64,000 bases of DNA from Deltaproteobacteria bacterium (GCA_016190375.1 JACPQR010000051.1:18923-82922); one strand, 5' to 3'. Shown: positions 53,643-63,410, numbered from the stretch's first letter. Numbers and translations: made by a program. Notes: generated from the letters alone by a model not told the origin.

Positions 53643-56600
53643 TCAGATGACCTCACAGATGCAGCCGCCGCCGGCGCATGACTCGAACAGGCCGCAGGGG
53701 TTGTCGCACTCGCCGCAGTTCTGTCGATCGGTCAGGAGATCACGGCAGCGGCCGCCGCAACAGCCCTCGTCCTCGGCGCACTGGTTGTGGCAGAAGCCGC
53801 AGTTCTCCTCGTCGGTCAGGGCGTCGACGCAGGACCCGGCGCAGCAGGTCTGGCCCTCCTCGCACTGGATGCCGCAGCCGCCGCAGTTGTCCTCGTCGTA
53901 GGCGGGCGTGTCGGCGGGGCACTGCGAGTCGCAGCAGGCGGGCACGGGCTGGGGCCAGGGATCGGTCCAGTCCACCTCCTCCCAGGGTCTCAGGGGCAGC
54001 GTCTGCGGGCAGTGGTAGCCGCACTGGCCGCAATTGACGACGTCGGCGCTGACGTCCGAGCACTGGCCGTTGCAGCACTGCTCGTCGTCGGCGCAGGCCT
54101 GGCCGCAGGTCCAGCAGTTGTCGTGGTCGGTCGTCGTGTCGACGCACACCCCGTCGCAGCAGGACCAGTCGAAGCCGAACGGGCAGGCGTGGCCGCAATC
54201 GCCGCAGTTCTCGCGGTCGCTGTCGAGATCGGTGCAGCGTCCCTCGCAGCAGACCGGCACCTCCGCGGCACAAGCGAGGCCCGTCCAGTAGCAGTTCTCG
54301 GAGTCGTTGTCGTCCTCGGGCAGGACGCACTGCCCCGCGACGCAGCGCGCCGGCGCGCCGCAGACCTCGCCGAACGCTCCGCAGTGCCCCGCGTCGCCTC
54401 GCGCCAGATCGAAGTACTGGCCGGTCACGGGATCGCAGGTCAGGCCCTCCCACTCTTCGGTGCACGTGGCCGGGCAGCCCTCGGTGCCGCAGATGCGCGC
54501 ATTGCAGCAGCCGGTGTCGAGCAGGGTGCAGTCCTGGCCGTCCACGCCCGGGCAGCCGCCGCAGCTCGTCTCCGGGGTCATGCTCGTGCACGCGCCCTCG
54601 CAGCAGGCCTCGGAGGGCATGCACCCGACGTCGCAGCCACCGCAGTTGACGCGGTCCATGCTCGTGTTCACGCAGGCGCCGTGGCAACACTCCCAGCCGT
54701 CGGGACAGGCGTTGGCGCAGCCGCCGCAGTTGAGCGGGTCGGAGCTGACGTCGAGCCGCGCGCCGCTGCACACGTCCTCGCCCCAGGCGCAGCACTGGGT
54801 GGGGTCGCCGGGACAGCAGGTCTCGCCGTGCGGGCAGCACGTGAAGGCGCAGCAGGTCTCGTTCCAGTCGCAAGGCGAGTCGCAGCCCTCGCACGTGAGC
54901 TGATCGGTCGGCGGGTAGCATGCGCCGTCGCAGCAGCGCCCCTCCGGCAGATCGCAGTCAATCGGCTCCTCTATCGGCCCGCAGGTGCCCGCCGGGCGGC
55001 AGCGGCCGTCGTCGCACACGTCGTCTCCGGCGCAGGCGGCGCCGCAGTCGCCGCAGTTGTCCGCGTCCCAGCGGAGGTCGTGGCAGCCGTCGTCGCAGCA
55101 GGTCTCGCCCGCCGCGCAGGTGACGTGGATGGGGACGACTACGTGGTCCGATGACTCGAGGTCCCCGATAGCTGGTGCCAGCTCGGTGCACACCTCGCGA
55201 TCCCCTGCGATCGCGACGACCTCCAAGGGCCCGCCGAAGAGGGGAACCGTCATGAGGAGCTCGTCGGGCAGCGGTACCTCGAGGCGAACGGAGTGCGTGC
55301 CGTCGCCGGTGGGCCATCTGAGCTCGATCGCGTCGAGCTCGAGGTCTTCCGAGCGGTACGAGAGGTGGCCGTTCACCTCGGCCGTGACCCACTGCAGGCG
55401 GAAGAGGAGATCGGCCGAGAAGATCAGATCGCCGCGGAGGTCCTCCGCGGTCCAGCCCTCGCCGTCGTCGGTGAAGCAGGCGAGGAGCAGGTCCAGGTCG
55501 CTCGTCCGCTCGCCCAGGAGCGGCTGGGCATCGGCGCCGACCACGGTCTCGATCTGACCGTCGCCGTTGAAGTCGAACCGGGCCTGGTGCTCCTCGTCCT
55601 GGTGGGTGTCCCAGGTGCGCCCGTTGCGGTTGAGGTCGAGCTTCGGGTGGTCGGCGGGGCCGAGCCCCGTGTAGTAGTGATCGTAGGCGGTCCGGAACGC
55701 GCGGAAGTCTGCCATGTCGACCGCGCCGTCGGGCCCCGAGTCGCCGACGTCGATGCGGCCGGCGCCGCTGTCGTCGAAGGTCCAGCGCTGCAGGCCGTGC
55801 ACGGTGCCGTCGTCCACGTCGACCAGCGCCTTCTTCCACGTGCCGCAGGCCGCGTCGCCGTCGAGCGCCAGCACCGCGCCAAGGGCGCTGACGCCCGGCC
55901 GGGCCCCGCCGCCCGTCGGGGAGGTCGAGCGGCGCAGGACGTCGATGATCTCCGCGGAGCCGATGTCGGGGTCGAACATCGTCACGAGGCTCGCGACTCC
56001 GGCGGCGAGCGGAGCGGCGAACGAGGTGCCCTGCTTCACGGCGTACGGCCCGGGGGAACGGATGATGCCGAGGCGCTCGCCGGGCGCCGACAGGTCGCCC
56101 GCGGACTGTGAGAACGCAGACAGGCTCGTGTCCCAGCCGTAGTTGCCCTCTTGGCCGATCGCCTCGATCACCAGCACGTGCGCCGCCGCGGCTCCGCCGA
56201 GGTCGAGCGCCGCCGCCGCGAAGGGGGAGCCGAAGTGGGCCGTCATGCTCCCGCCGAAGTCGTCGCGGTCGTTGCCGGCCGACTGGAAGAGGACGAAGTC
56301 GTGCCCATCGGCGACGAGCCCCTCGATGAAGGCGAGCGTCTCGAGCGCTCCGGAATCCACCGCCGCATCGACGAGGATCCTGTTTCGAAGGTCGGGGTTG
56401 TAGCCGACCTCCGCCCATGGCCAGTTGTGGCTGAGGTTGACGATGCGCAGGCCGGGGTTCGACGCGAGGAGCCCCGCGACTCCTTGTTGCAGCGTGCTGG
56501 TCGTGGCCACGACGCGGGCCGCCGTGCCGATGAAGAGAGCGGCCGCCCCATCCGCGAGGTCCACCTCCGGCACGCCTCGTCCCACGATGCTCGCCCAGGG

Positions 56601-57449
56601 GTTGACGCCCTCGATCCCCCGGTCGTCGTTCGCGGGCGTTCCGGCCGCGATCATCCCGGAGACCGCGAGGGCGTGATCGCCCTCGTTCGGATCACCAGGG
56701 ATCCACGTGTCCTCGGCGTACTCCCAGGCGACGCGGGTCAGGTCGGCGTGGGGATGCATGCCGGCGTCGACGACGCCGACCACGGGATCGAGCCTGCCGC
56801 ACCTCCGCCGCTCGAGCACCCGGACGAGGCTCCACACCGCGGGGGCGCGGACCCACTCGAGGTGCCAGTTCGCGCCTGCCGGCAGCCAGTCCCAGGTCCA
56901 GGGCTCTGCCTGCCCGGAGTCGGCGAAGCTCTCCGAGTCCGGCGGGACGATCTCGCTCACCGTCGCCAGGTCCTCGCCGGCCGTCCTGAACGCGCCCGAT
57001 CCAGCGAGGGTCTGGACCGCCGCGCGGAGCGCCGCGAAGTCGGGCTCGGCGATGTCCGCGACGATGATCCCGCCCGGCAGGCCGCCGACGATCCGCATCC
57101 CTGCCGCGTCGAGCGCGCCGTTGACGTCGCCGACCGTCGCGTCCTCGGTGACTGCCGCCAGAGCTCGGGTCGCGGAGGTCAACAGGCCCTCGAGCTCCGG
57201 GTTCACGTCGATCGTCTGCGGCTCGGTCACCTCCCAGAAGTCGATCGCGCCTCGCGCCGAGTCGCCCGGAGCTCCCGGCAGGCGCCCGTCGGCTGGCGGC
57301 CCTCCCCCATCCTCGGAGCCGCCGCCGTCCACGGGAACGCCCGAGTCGTCGCCTCCGCCGCCGTCGTCGTCGGCAGCGCCGCAGCCCCAGAACGAGAGCG
57401 TCAGGAGCGCGAGAGCACGAGCGAGCAGTCGAGAGGTCGTCTGGCGCAT
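53643..57449 (-). CDS. Secreted subtilisin-like (S8) protease with Cys-rich C-terminal repeats
   Basis: This 1268-aa lipoprotein-like protein has a signal LLTLSFWGC followed by an Asp/Gly linker. It has an N-terminal pro-region and an S8 peptidase domain with Asp228 (VVGVVDAGMH), His259 (GDHALAVSGMIA), oxyanion Asn in QSAGNDRDD and Ser476 (GTSFAAPLAAG). A dockerin-like or EF-hand-like segment (DVGDSGPDGAVDMADFRAF, DFNGDGQIE) follows. Then come about 600 residues of NCGGCG-type Cys modules. It is probably surface-exposed. Its catalytic His context departs from the usual HGTHVAG, so activity is likely but not certain. A serpin gene lies nearby on the opposite strand. Confidence 0.85.
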   Translation of the reverse strand: MRQTTSRLLARALALLTLSFWGCGAADDDGGGGDDSGVPVDGGGSEDGGGPPADGRLPGAPGDSARGAIDFWEVTEPQTIDVNPELEGLLTSATRALAAVTEDATVGDVNGALDAAGMRIVGGLPGGIIVADIAEPDFAALRAAVQTLAGSGAFRTAGEDLATVSEIVPPDSESFADSGQAEPWTWDWLPAGANWHLEWVRAPAVWSLVRVLERRRCGRLDPVVGVVDAGMHPHADLTRVAWEYAEDTWIPGDPNEGDHALAVSGMIAAGTPANDDRGIEGVNPWASIVGRGVPEVDLADGAAALFIGTAARVVATTSTLQQGVAGLLASNPGLRIVNLSHNWPWAEVGYNPDLRNRILVDAAVDSGALETLAFIEGLVADGHDFVLFQSAGNDRDDFGGSMTAHFGSPFAAAALDLGGAAAAHVLVIEAIGQEGNYGWDTSLSAFSQSAGDLSAPGERLGIIRSPGPYAVKQGTSFAAPLAAGVASLVTMFDPDIGSAEIIDVLRRSTSPTGGGARPGVSALGAVLALDGDAACGTWKKALVDVDDGTVHGLQRWTFDDSGAGRIDVGDSGPDGAVDMADFRAFRTAYDHYYTGLGPADHPKLDLNRNGRTWDTHQDEEHQARFDFNGDGQIETVVGADAQPLLGERTSDLDLLLACFTDDGEGWTAEDLRGDLIFSADLLFRLQWVTAEVNGHLSYRSEDLELDAIELRWPTGDGTHSVRLEVPLPDELLMTVPLFGGPLEVVAIAGDREVCTELAPAIGDLESSDHVVVPIHVTCAAGETCCDDGCHDLRWDADNCGDCGAACAGDDVCDDGRCRPAGTCGPIEEPIDCDLPEGRCCDGACYPPTDQLTCEGCDSPCDWNETCCAFTCCPHGETCCPGDPTQCCAWGEDVCSGARLDVSSDPLNCGGCANACPDGWECCHGACVNTSMDRVNCGGCDVGCMPSEACCEGACTSMTPETSCGGCPGVDGQDCTLLDTGCCNARICGTEGCPATCTEEWEGLTCDPVTGQYFDLARGDAGHCGAFGEVCGAPARCVAGQCVLPEDDNDSENCYWTGLACAAEVPVCCEGRCTDLDSDRENCGDCGHACPFGFDWSCCDGVCVDTTTDHDNCWTCGQACADDEQCCNGQCSDVSADVVNCGQCGYHCPQTLPLRPWEEVDWTDPWPQPVPACCDSQCPADTPAYDEDNCGGCGIQCEEGQTCCAGSCVDALTDEENCGFCHNQCAEDEGCCGGRCRDLLTDRQNCGECDNPCGLFESCAGGGCICEVI

Positions 57450-57515
57450 ATTGCAGCGTATTGTCGCTCGTCCTTGCGCCCGAACGCCAGACCGTCACGG
57501 AATGGCGTCCGGGCG

Positions 57516-58037
57516 TCAGGTCGGCCACGGAGGACAGCATGAGGGGCAGGCCAGCTCGCAGGTCTGGGCGCCGCCGCACCTCTGCCACCTCCACGAGGGC
57601 CACTCGTGCCCCCAGCCCGGCTCCCCGTCGACGGCGGTGACCTGGACCGCCGCCCCGTCGGCGTTGGCGTCGGGAGGCGTGAGGAACTGGAGCTCGATAG
57701 TGCGGTCCTGCCCGTCGCTGCAGGCGCCGAAGATCGCGAGCGCCGTGTCACCGTGGCTCTCCCATCCGTCCCCGAAGGTGCAGCGCAGGGGCGAGTCGAC
57801 CCCTCGCTGCACCCAGCCCGTCTCGTCACACATCGGCCCGCGCTCGAGCGTTCCGTCGGCGCCGAACGTGTAGAAGGTGTACTCGTAGAGCGCGTGGGAG
57901 GGCTGGTCTATCAGCCAGGTCCCGACGAAGCGGCCGCCGCGCTCCGGGCTGGGTTCCAGTTCGTCGGAGGTCACTCCACTCCGACCTCCGCAGGCGGCCA
58001 TGACCAGAGCGAGCGTGAACGAACGGAGCCGCGGCAT
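57516..58037 (-). CDS. Hypothetical lipoprotein
   Basis: This 173-aa protein has a lipoprotein signal (FTLALVMAACGG). Its beta-rich body (FVGTWLIDQPSHALYEYTF, DGTLERGPMCDETGW) resembles a small lipocalin-like or META-like module in length. It ends with clustered Cys (CELACPSCCPP). Function unknown. It is divergent from the serpin gene (106 bp) and 66 bp downstream of the protease gene start on the same strand. Confidence 0.75.
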   Translation of the reverse strand: MPRLRSFTLALVMAACGGRSGVTSDELEPSPERGGRFVGTWLIDQPSHALYEYTFYTFGADGTLERGPMCDETGWVQRGVDSPLRCTFGDGWESHGDTALAIFGACSDGQDRTIELQFLTPPDANADGAAVQVTAVDGEPGWGHEWPSWRWQRCGGAQTCELACPSCCPPWPT

Positions 58038-58143
58038 GGGCGCGACCCTACCGCGAGGTTCGTCGTGCCCACAACCGGGCCTGTGGAGCGCCGAGTCAGA
58101 TGGCCTGTGGACGGGTTTGACTGCGCCGGTATGATGGCGCGGC

Positions 58144-59484
58144 ATGCGCAGCCGCATCCTTCTCGGCCCGGTCCTCGTCGTCCCGGTCCTCGTCGCGTGC
58201 GTGGGTTGCGGCTCGAGCGCGACCCCGCCGCCGTCTCCGCCACCGCCGCCTGCTCCGACCGCCGGCTCCACGCCCGGGCCACTGGCGCCTCCGGATCGCC
58301 CGATGCCGGGTCCTTTGGCGACGGCGGGGGCCGCGCAATCGGTCGGCGAGGGCACGCGCCGTTTCGCGGTCGAGCTGTGGGCGCGGCTGCGCTCGCGGCC
58401 GGGGAACCTGGCGGTCTCCCCGGGCAGCGCGTGGATCGCTCTGGCCATGACGCACGCGGGCGCGCGCACCCGGACCGAGGCCGAGATGCGGCGGGTGCTC
58501 CACATGCCCGACGACGTCGCGGCGACCCAGGCGGAGGCCGGCGCGCTCCTCGCGACCTGGAACGACGCGAGCCGTACCGCGTACACGCTGCGGGTGGTCA
58601 ATCGCCTCTTCGGCGCCGCGGGCGCGCGGTTCGAGGCGCCGTTCCTCGCGTTGACGCACGGCACGTTCCGCGCTCCGCTCGAGCCCGTGGACTTCGCCGC
58701 CGACCCGGAGGCGGTGCGCGCCCACATCAACCAGTGGGTCGCCCAGCAGACGCAGAACCGTATCTCGAACCTGCTTCCGCCGCGGAGCGTCGACGGCGCG
58801 ACGAAGCTCGTCCTCACGAACGCCGTGTACCTGCTCGCGAGGTGGCTCAGCCCGTTCACGCGCGAGAGCACCCGCGACGAGGTCTTCCACGGCGCTGGCG
58901 GGCGGACCGAGACCGTGCCGACGATGCACATGGTGGGCCCGCTGCGGCTCGCCGAGCTGGCGGACGTACAGGTCCTCGAGATGCCGTACGAGGGCGGGGA
59001 CCTCGCGATGACCCTCGTGCTGCCGCGGGCGCAGGACGGCCTCGCCGCCGTCGAGGCCGTCCTCGACGACGCGACGCTCGCGTCCTGGCTCGGCGCAGGC
59101 GAGACGACGGCGGTATCGGCCTCGCTCCCGAAGTTCACGATCGATCCTCCCGAGCCCGTCCCGCTGGCCGAGGAGCTCGCGGCGATGGGCATGCCGACGG
59201 CCTTCGATCGAAACGCCGCCGACTTCACCGCGATGGCGAACCCACCCGATCCGCGAGAGCGTCTCTTCATCTCCAGGGTCTTCCACAAGGCGTTCGTGAA
59301 GGTCGACGAAGAGGGCACGGAGGCTGCCGCGGCGACCGCGGTGATCATGGCCCCACGCGGCGGGCCGCCCCGGCCCACGCCGCGCCCGAAGGTCTTCCGC
59401 GCGGATCATCCCTTCCTCTTCTTCCTGCGTGACCTCCGCTCGGGCGTGGTCCTGTTCGCGGGCCGAGTCGAGAGCCCGCGGTAG
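58144..59484 (+). CDS. Serpin, lipoprotein-type protease inhibitor
   Basis: This 446-aa protein has a lipoprotein signal (VVPVLVACVGC) and a Pro-rich linker, followed by a complete serpin domain (FAVELWARLRSRPGNLAVSPGS, VLTNAVYLLARW). The hinge EEGTEAAAATA (residues 389-399) is of the inhibitory type: small residues that insert into sheet A. Counting 17 positions places P1 at Arg405 with Pro at P2 and Gly at P1'. That predicts a trypsin-like target. DHPFLFFLRD at the end is the family signature. It is probably surface-anchored and protects against host or prey proteases. It lies between a Cys-rich protease locus and argG. Confidence 0.92.
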   Translation: MRSRILLGPVLVVPVLVACVGCGSSATPPPSPPPPPAPTAGSTPGPLAPPDRPMPGPLATAGAAQSVGEGTRRFAVELWARLRSRPGNLAVSPGSAWIALAMTHAGARTRTEAEMRRVLHMPDDVAATQAEAGALLATWNDASRTAYTLRVVNRLFGAAGARFEAPFLALTHGTFRAPLEPVDFAADPEAVRAHINQWVAQQTQNRISNLLPPRSVDGATKLVLTNAVYLLARWLSPFTRESTRDEVFHGAGGRTETVPTMHMVGPLRLAELADVQVLEMPYEGGDLAMTLVLPRAQDGLAAVEAVLDDATLASWLGAGETTAVSASLPKFTIDPPEPVPLAEELAAMGMPTAFDRNAADFTAMANPPDPRERLFISRVFHKAFVKVDEEGTEAAAATAVIMAPRGGPPRPTPRPKVFRADHPFLFFLRDLRSGVVLFAGRVESPR

Positions 59485-59517
59485 CAGCCGGAACTGCCTT
59501 TGTGGTAGGCAGGCCGC

Positions 59518-60747
59518 ATGGCGAACGAAACGGTGGTGCTCGCGTACTCGGGTGGGCTCGACACGAGCTGCATTCTCAAGTGGCTGAAGCTGAAGGGCCA
59601 TCGCGTCGTGGCCTTCATCGCCGACGTCGGACAGGAGGACGACTTCGAGGCCGCGCGCCGACGCGCGGTGAAGACCGGCGCCGACGCGGTCCACGTCGCC
59701 GATCTGAAGCGCGAGCTCGTCACGGACTTCATCTTCCCGGCCATCGCGGGCTGCGGCATCTACGAGCGACGCTACCTGCTCGGCACCGCGATCGCTCGGC
59801 CGCTGATCGCGAAGGGCCAGGTCGAGATCGCGCACAGCGAGAAGGCGACGGCGGTCTCGCATGGCGCGACCGGCAAGGGGAACGACCAGGTGCGGTTCGA
59901 GCTCGCGTACGCCGCGCTGGCGCCGCAGATGAAGGTCATCGCGCCGTGGAAAGACGCCGAGTTCCTCGCGCGCTTCCAGGGCCGCTCCGACCTCATCCGT
60001 TTCGCCAAGGAGCACGAGATCGAGATCCCGGTGACGCTCGAGAAGCCGTTCTCGACGGACGAGAACCTGATGCACAAGAGCTACGAGTCGGGGATCCTCG
60101 AGGATCCGAACCGCTCGCCCGACAAGGACATGTTCACCGTGTGCGTCGATCCGACCAGGGCGCCCGACCGGGTCACGACTATCGAGATCGAGTTCAAGGA
60201 CGCGATGCCGGTGGCGGTGAAGAACCTGTCGGACGGCCACCGCGAGACCGATCCGCTCGCCCTGTTCGGCACTCTCAACAGGCTCGGACGCGAGAACGGC
60301 GTCGGGCGCGTGGACATGGTGGAGAACCGTTTCGTCGGCATCAAGTCGCGCGGCGTCTACGAGACTCCCGGCGGGACGATCCTGCATTCGGCGCTTCGCG
60401 ACCTCGAGGGGATCGCGATGGACAAGCAGGTGCTGCGACTGCGCGACATGCTCGCGCCCGAGTACGCGGCCATCATCTACAACGGATTCTGGTTCAGCCC
60501 CGAGATGGAGTTCCTCGGCGCCGCGCTGAAGAAGGCTCAGGAGCTCGTGGACGGCACCGTCCGGCTCGAGCTCTACAAGGGGAACGCGACCCCGGTCGGC
60601 CGCTACTCGCCGAGCTCGCTCTACAACGAAGAGCTGTCGAGCATGGACGTCGCCGGCGGCTTCGACCAGTCCGACTCCTTCGGGTTCATCCGCATCAACG
60701 CCCTTCGCCTGATGGCGCATCAAGTGATCGTCCGCGGGCGGCGGTGA
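59518..60747 (+). CDS. argG: Argininosuccinate synthase
   Basis: This 409-aa enzyme joins citrulline and aspartate (ATP-dependent) in arginine synthesis. ATP pyrophosphatase loop [13 protein letters not shown] is at the N-terminus. Other family blocks are [24 protein letters not shown] and the terminal [16 protein letters not shown]. Length is normal. The start is ATG 59518, 33 bp after the serpin stop. It is a useful metabolic anchor for chromosomal origin. Confidence 0.97.
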   Translation: MANETVVLAYSGGLDTSCILKWLKLKGHRVVAFIADVGQEDDFEAARRRAVKTGADAVHVADLKRELVTDFIFPAIAGCGIYERRYLLGTAIARPLIAKGQVEIAHSEKATAVSHGATGKGNDQVRFELAYAALAPQMKVIAPWKDAEFLARFQGRSDLIRFAKEHEIEIPVTLEKPFSTDENLMHKSYESGILEDPNRSPDKDMFTVCVDPTRAPDRVTTIEIEFKDAMPVAVKNLSDGHRETDPLALFGTLNRLGRENGVGRVDMVENRFVGIKSRGVYETPGGTILHSALRDLEGIAMDKQVLRLRDMLAPEYAAIIYNGFWFSPEMEFLGAALKKAQELVDGTVRLELYKGNATPVGRYSPSSLYNEELSSMDVAGGFDQSDSFGFIRINALRLMAHQVIVRGRR

Positions 60748-60939
60748 GCGCCGGCTCGTCCGCAGCCGACGAGGACCTCGCCGGCTCGAGGGCTACCACC
60801 CCAACCCGCGCCCGCGGAGCCTGAGTCGCGTCCGGGCCGACAGGGCGACGGCCCGGCGCGGCGCGTCCATGGAGACGATGGGACCGGGCAGCGCCTTGCC
60901 GCCGTCGCCGAGGACTCGCACGCAGCCGGCGCCCTGTGA

Positions 60940-62049
60940 TCAATCCAGCTCCATGCACATGCCGTCGACGCAGCTCTCGTCGGGGTCGCACTCCTCCCGG
61001 CAGGAGCCGCAGTCTTCCTCGTCGGCGCTCAGGTCGGTGCAGTAGAAACCGTCACCGGTCTCGCAGCGGTCCGGCCAGGACTCGCCGCAGGCGCATCCGC
61101 CCTCGTCGCACACCGCGTTGCTCCCGCAGGCCTCCCCACAGGACCCGCAGTTGTCCGCGTCGGTGGCCACGTCGGTGCAGTAGGTCACGTTGCCCGCCTC
61201 GCAGCGGTTCGGCCACCCGATGTCGCAGACGCAGTCGCCGCCGACGCAGGCCGAGTGGCTCCCGCAGACGAGCTCGCAGGAACCGCAGTTGTCCGCGTCG
61301 GTCGCCAGGTCCGTGCAGTAGAAGACGTCGCCGGCCCGGCAGCGATCGGGCCAGTCCGCCTCGCAGACGCAGTGGCCGTCGGCGCAGCCGATGGTATGGC
61401 TCCCACAAACGACGCCGCAGTCGCCGCAGTTGGCGGCATCGATCGAGAGGTCCGTGCAAAGCCTGTCGCCCATGCTGGCGCAGGTGTCGGGCCAGAGCGG
61501 ATCGCACCAGCACTCGCCATCGACGCAGGTCCCGTCGCAGGGGACTCCGCAGGTGCCGCAGTTGGCGGAATCGATCATCAGATCCGTGCACGTGACCGCA
61601 TCGAGGGCCCGACATGTGTCGGGCCACGGCAGCCCGCAGGCGCAAGCACCATCCACGCAGTCACCATCGACGCACCTGAAGCCGCAAGCGCCGCAAGCGT
61701 CGGGATCGGAGTCGAGGTCGACGCACTCGCCTTCGCAGGGCTCGAGCGGTTCGTCGCAGTCGACGTCGCCGTCCGCGTCGGCGTCGCCGTCCGCGTCGGC
61801 GTCGCCGTCCGCGTCGGCGTCGCCGTCCGCATCGACGTCGCCGCCCGCATCGGCGTCCCCGCCGGCATCTGCGTCGGAGCATCGCGGGAAGACGCTGCAC
61901 CTGGGATCCTCGCAGTCGACCAGGCCGTCGTGGTCGTTGTCCACGTTGTCGGTGCAGCGATCGAGCGAGTCCTCGCCGCCCTCTTCTTCTGCGCCGCAGG
62001 CTGCGGTCGCGAGCACGACGAGAGTCGCGCCCAGGCTCCGGCGCACCAT
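60940..62049 (-). CDS. Cys-rich lipoprotein with Asp-Ala/Gly linker
   Basis: This 369-aa protein has a lipoprotein signal ending VVLATAAC. A short EF-hand-like Asp-rich unit (DNVDNDHDGLVDCEDPRC) precedes a (DADGD)n linker. About five Cys modules of around 45 residues follow (DSANCGTCGVPCDG, DADNCGSCGEACG; WPDTC motif). Similar modules occur in the proteins at 33224 and 53643, but here the unit carries WPDRC and CTDLS. Extracellular, disulfide-rich, function unknown. The start ATG 62049 is separated from copy F by 30 bp. Confidence 0.82.
   Translation of the reverse strand: MVRRSLGATLVVLATAACGAEEEGGEDSLDRCTDNVDNDHDGLVDCEDPRCSVFPRCSDADAGGDADAGGDVDADGDADADGDADADGDADADGDVDCDEPLEPCEGECVDLDSDPDACGACGFRCVDGDCVDGACACGLPWPDTCRALDAVTCTDLMIDSANCGTCGVPCDGTCVDGECWCDPLWPDTCASMGDRLCTDLSIDAANCGDCGVVCGSHTIGCADGHCVCEADWPDRCRAGDVFYCTDLATDADNCGSCELVCGSHSACVGGDCVCDIGWPNRCEAGNVTYCTDVATDADNCGSCGEACGSNAVCDEGGCACGESWPDRCETGDGFYCTDLSADEEDCGSCREECDPDESCVDGMCMELD
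61763..61870 (-). repeat. Asp-Ala/Gly linker microsatellite
   Basis: An 18-bp repeated unit (GTCCGCGTCGGCGTCGCC on the plus strand) encodes the DADGDADADGD linker of the Cys-rich lipoprotein. Confidence 0.85.
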
Positions 62050-62079
62050 CCCCGTCAGGGTACCACGGCTGCCCGATTC

Positions 62080-62159
62080 GACGAAACGCGCGGTTGCCCC
62101 CGCAACCCGTGTATCAACGGCCACTTACGGACCGGCGCGACACGTCCGTGCGTGTCCCC
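62080..62159 (+). repeat. 68-nt-family element, copy F (80 nt)
   Basis: Begins GACGAAACGCGCGGTTG and ends GTGCGTGTCCCC but is 12 nt longer in the middle (CCGGCGCGACACGTCC region). It covers the last 15 codons and stop of the efflux adaptor gene. The resulting C-terminus RTDVSRRSVSGR is therefore repeat-derived. Confidence 0.7.
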
Positions 62160-63322
62160 TCCTCGACGCTGTCGCTCGGGTAGACGATGACGCGGTCGCC
62201 CTGGCGCAGACCGCCCAGGATCTCGGCCTCGAGGGCGCTCTGGTGGCCGAGGCGGACGTGCCGCGTGCGCGCGACCGAATCCTCGACGACGAAGGCGGCC
62301 CAGCGGCCGCCGTGGCGGAACAGCGCGCTCGCCGGAGCGAGGAGCACGTCGTCGGATTGCCAGACCACGATCCTCACCTCGACGCGGTAGCCGTCGCCGA
62401 GCTTGCCGCCGGCGGAGGCCGGGTCCTCGAGGTCGACGATCGCGTTGACGCGCTGCTCCTCGACGCCGAGGGCGGAGACGCGCGTGAACGCCGCCGGCTC
62501 GACGAGGCGGACCCGACCCGCGAGGACCCCCTCCCCGCCCCATCCCGCGATCTCCACCGGGTAGCCGGGGCGCACCTGGACCGCGTCGGCCGTGAGGAGG
62601 TCGGCGACGATCTCGAGGGCCGACGGGTCGCCGACCTCGACGATCGGCGTCCCGGCCTGCACGACACCGCCGCTCTCGTGCAGCACCTTCAGGACCCGCC
62701 CCTTGACCGGCGAGGTCACCTCGACCTGCTCCGTGCTCGCGCGCGCGCCGAGCCGTCCGAGCGCCGCGGTCGCCACCTCGACCTCGTAGGCGGCGACGCG
62801 CGCCGCGAAGAGCGTGCTCTCGAGGTCCGACGCGCGGGTCCGCTCGTCGAGCTCCGCGAGCTCCAGCGTCCGGCGCTCGACGATGTTGCGCTGCGCGAGG
62901 CCCCGCTGGCGCTCCGCCTCCCGCCGCGCGAACCCGAGGGCCGCCCGCGCCCGGTCCTCCGTCGCGCGCACCTGCGCCCGCCCTGCCTGCGCCGCCCGGA
63001 GCCGCGCCTCGGCCTGGGCTCGGGTACGCGCATCGAGGAGCGGAGGATCGATCGGCATCACGCGAGCCAGCACCTGGCCGGCCTCGACCTCGTCGCCGGG
63101 GTGGATCTCGAGCCGCGCCAGGTTTCCCGAGAGCGGCGCCGAGATGCCGTAGCGGTCCTTGACGCGCGTGCGGGCGTCCTCGTCCACGGTCACGCGCAGC
63201 GGTCCGCGGTCGACGCGGGCAACGTCCACGGGCACCGGCTTGGGCAGCGCCGAGACCACCACGAGCGCCCCGACGGCGAGGACGGCGGCGATCCCCAGGA
63301 TTCGACGAGCCCACTTCTTCAT
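62114..63322 (-). CDS. HlyD/RND-type periplasmic adaptor (efflux membrane fusion protein)
   Basis: This 402-aa protein has one N-terminal transmembrane anchor (ILGIAAVLAVGALVVVS). A lipoyl-like half-motif (SGNLARLEIHPGDEVEAGQVLARV) leads to a long alpha-hairpin, a second lipoyl half (PVKGRVLKVLHESGGVVQAGTPIVEVG) and beta-barrel/membrane-proximal domains. It connects an inner-membrane pump with an outer-membrane channel. No pump gene is visible in the window. The ATG 63322 overlaps by 4 nt the end of a broken upstream gene. The last residues come from 68-nt element F. Confidence 0.88.
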   Translation of the reverse strand: MKKWARRILGIAAVLAVGALVVVSALPKPVPVDVARVDRGPLRVTVDEDARTRVKDRYGISAPLSGNLARLEIHPGDEVEAGQVLARVMPIDPPLLDARTRAQAEARLRAAQAGRAQVRATEDRARAALGFARREAERQRGLAQRNIVERRTLELAELDERTRASDLESTLFAARVAAYEVEVATAALGRLGARASTEQVEVTSPVKGRVLKVLHESGGVVQAGTPIVEVGDPSALEIVADLLTADAVQVRPGYPVEIAGWGGEGVLAGRVRLVEPAAFTRVSALGVEEQRVNAIVDLEDPASAGGKLGDGYRVEVRIVVWQSDDVLLAPASALFRHGGRWAAFVVEDSVARTRHVRLGHQSALEAEILGGLRQGDRVIVYPSDSVEEGTRTDVSRRSVSGR

Positions 63323-63410
63323 GGTCGTTCCCTCGCCTCGATCAGCCGCTCGAAGTCGGCCGGGCCGCTGGCCGTGATCCGGGCGCTGGGGCCGCGCCTC
63401 GACGTGAAGC
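63319..63410 (-). pseudogene. 3' remnant of a gene formerly upstream of the efflux adaptor
   Basis: The minus-strand frame ending SARITASGPADFERLIEARERP stops with TGA overlapping the adaptor ATG (ATGA), the spacing typical of operonic genes. Upstream, the frame loses coding character and the VapC gene begins. This implies that the preceding operon gene was truncated. Its identity is not recognisable. Confidence 0.5.

Noticed and set aside
60748..60939. Possible small gene between argG and the Cys-rich lipoprotein
   Set aside because: Only Arg- or Pro-rich frames with no start signal or recognisable motif; treated as intergenic.
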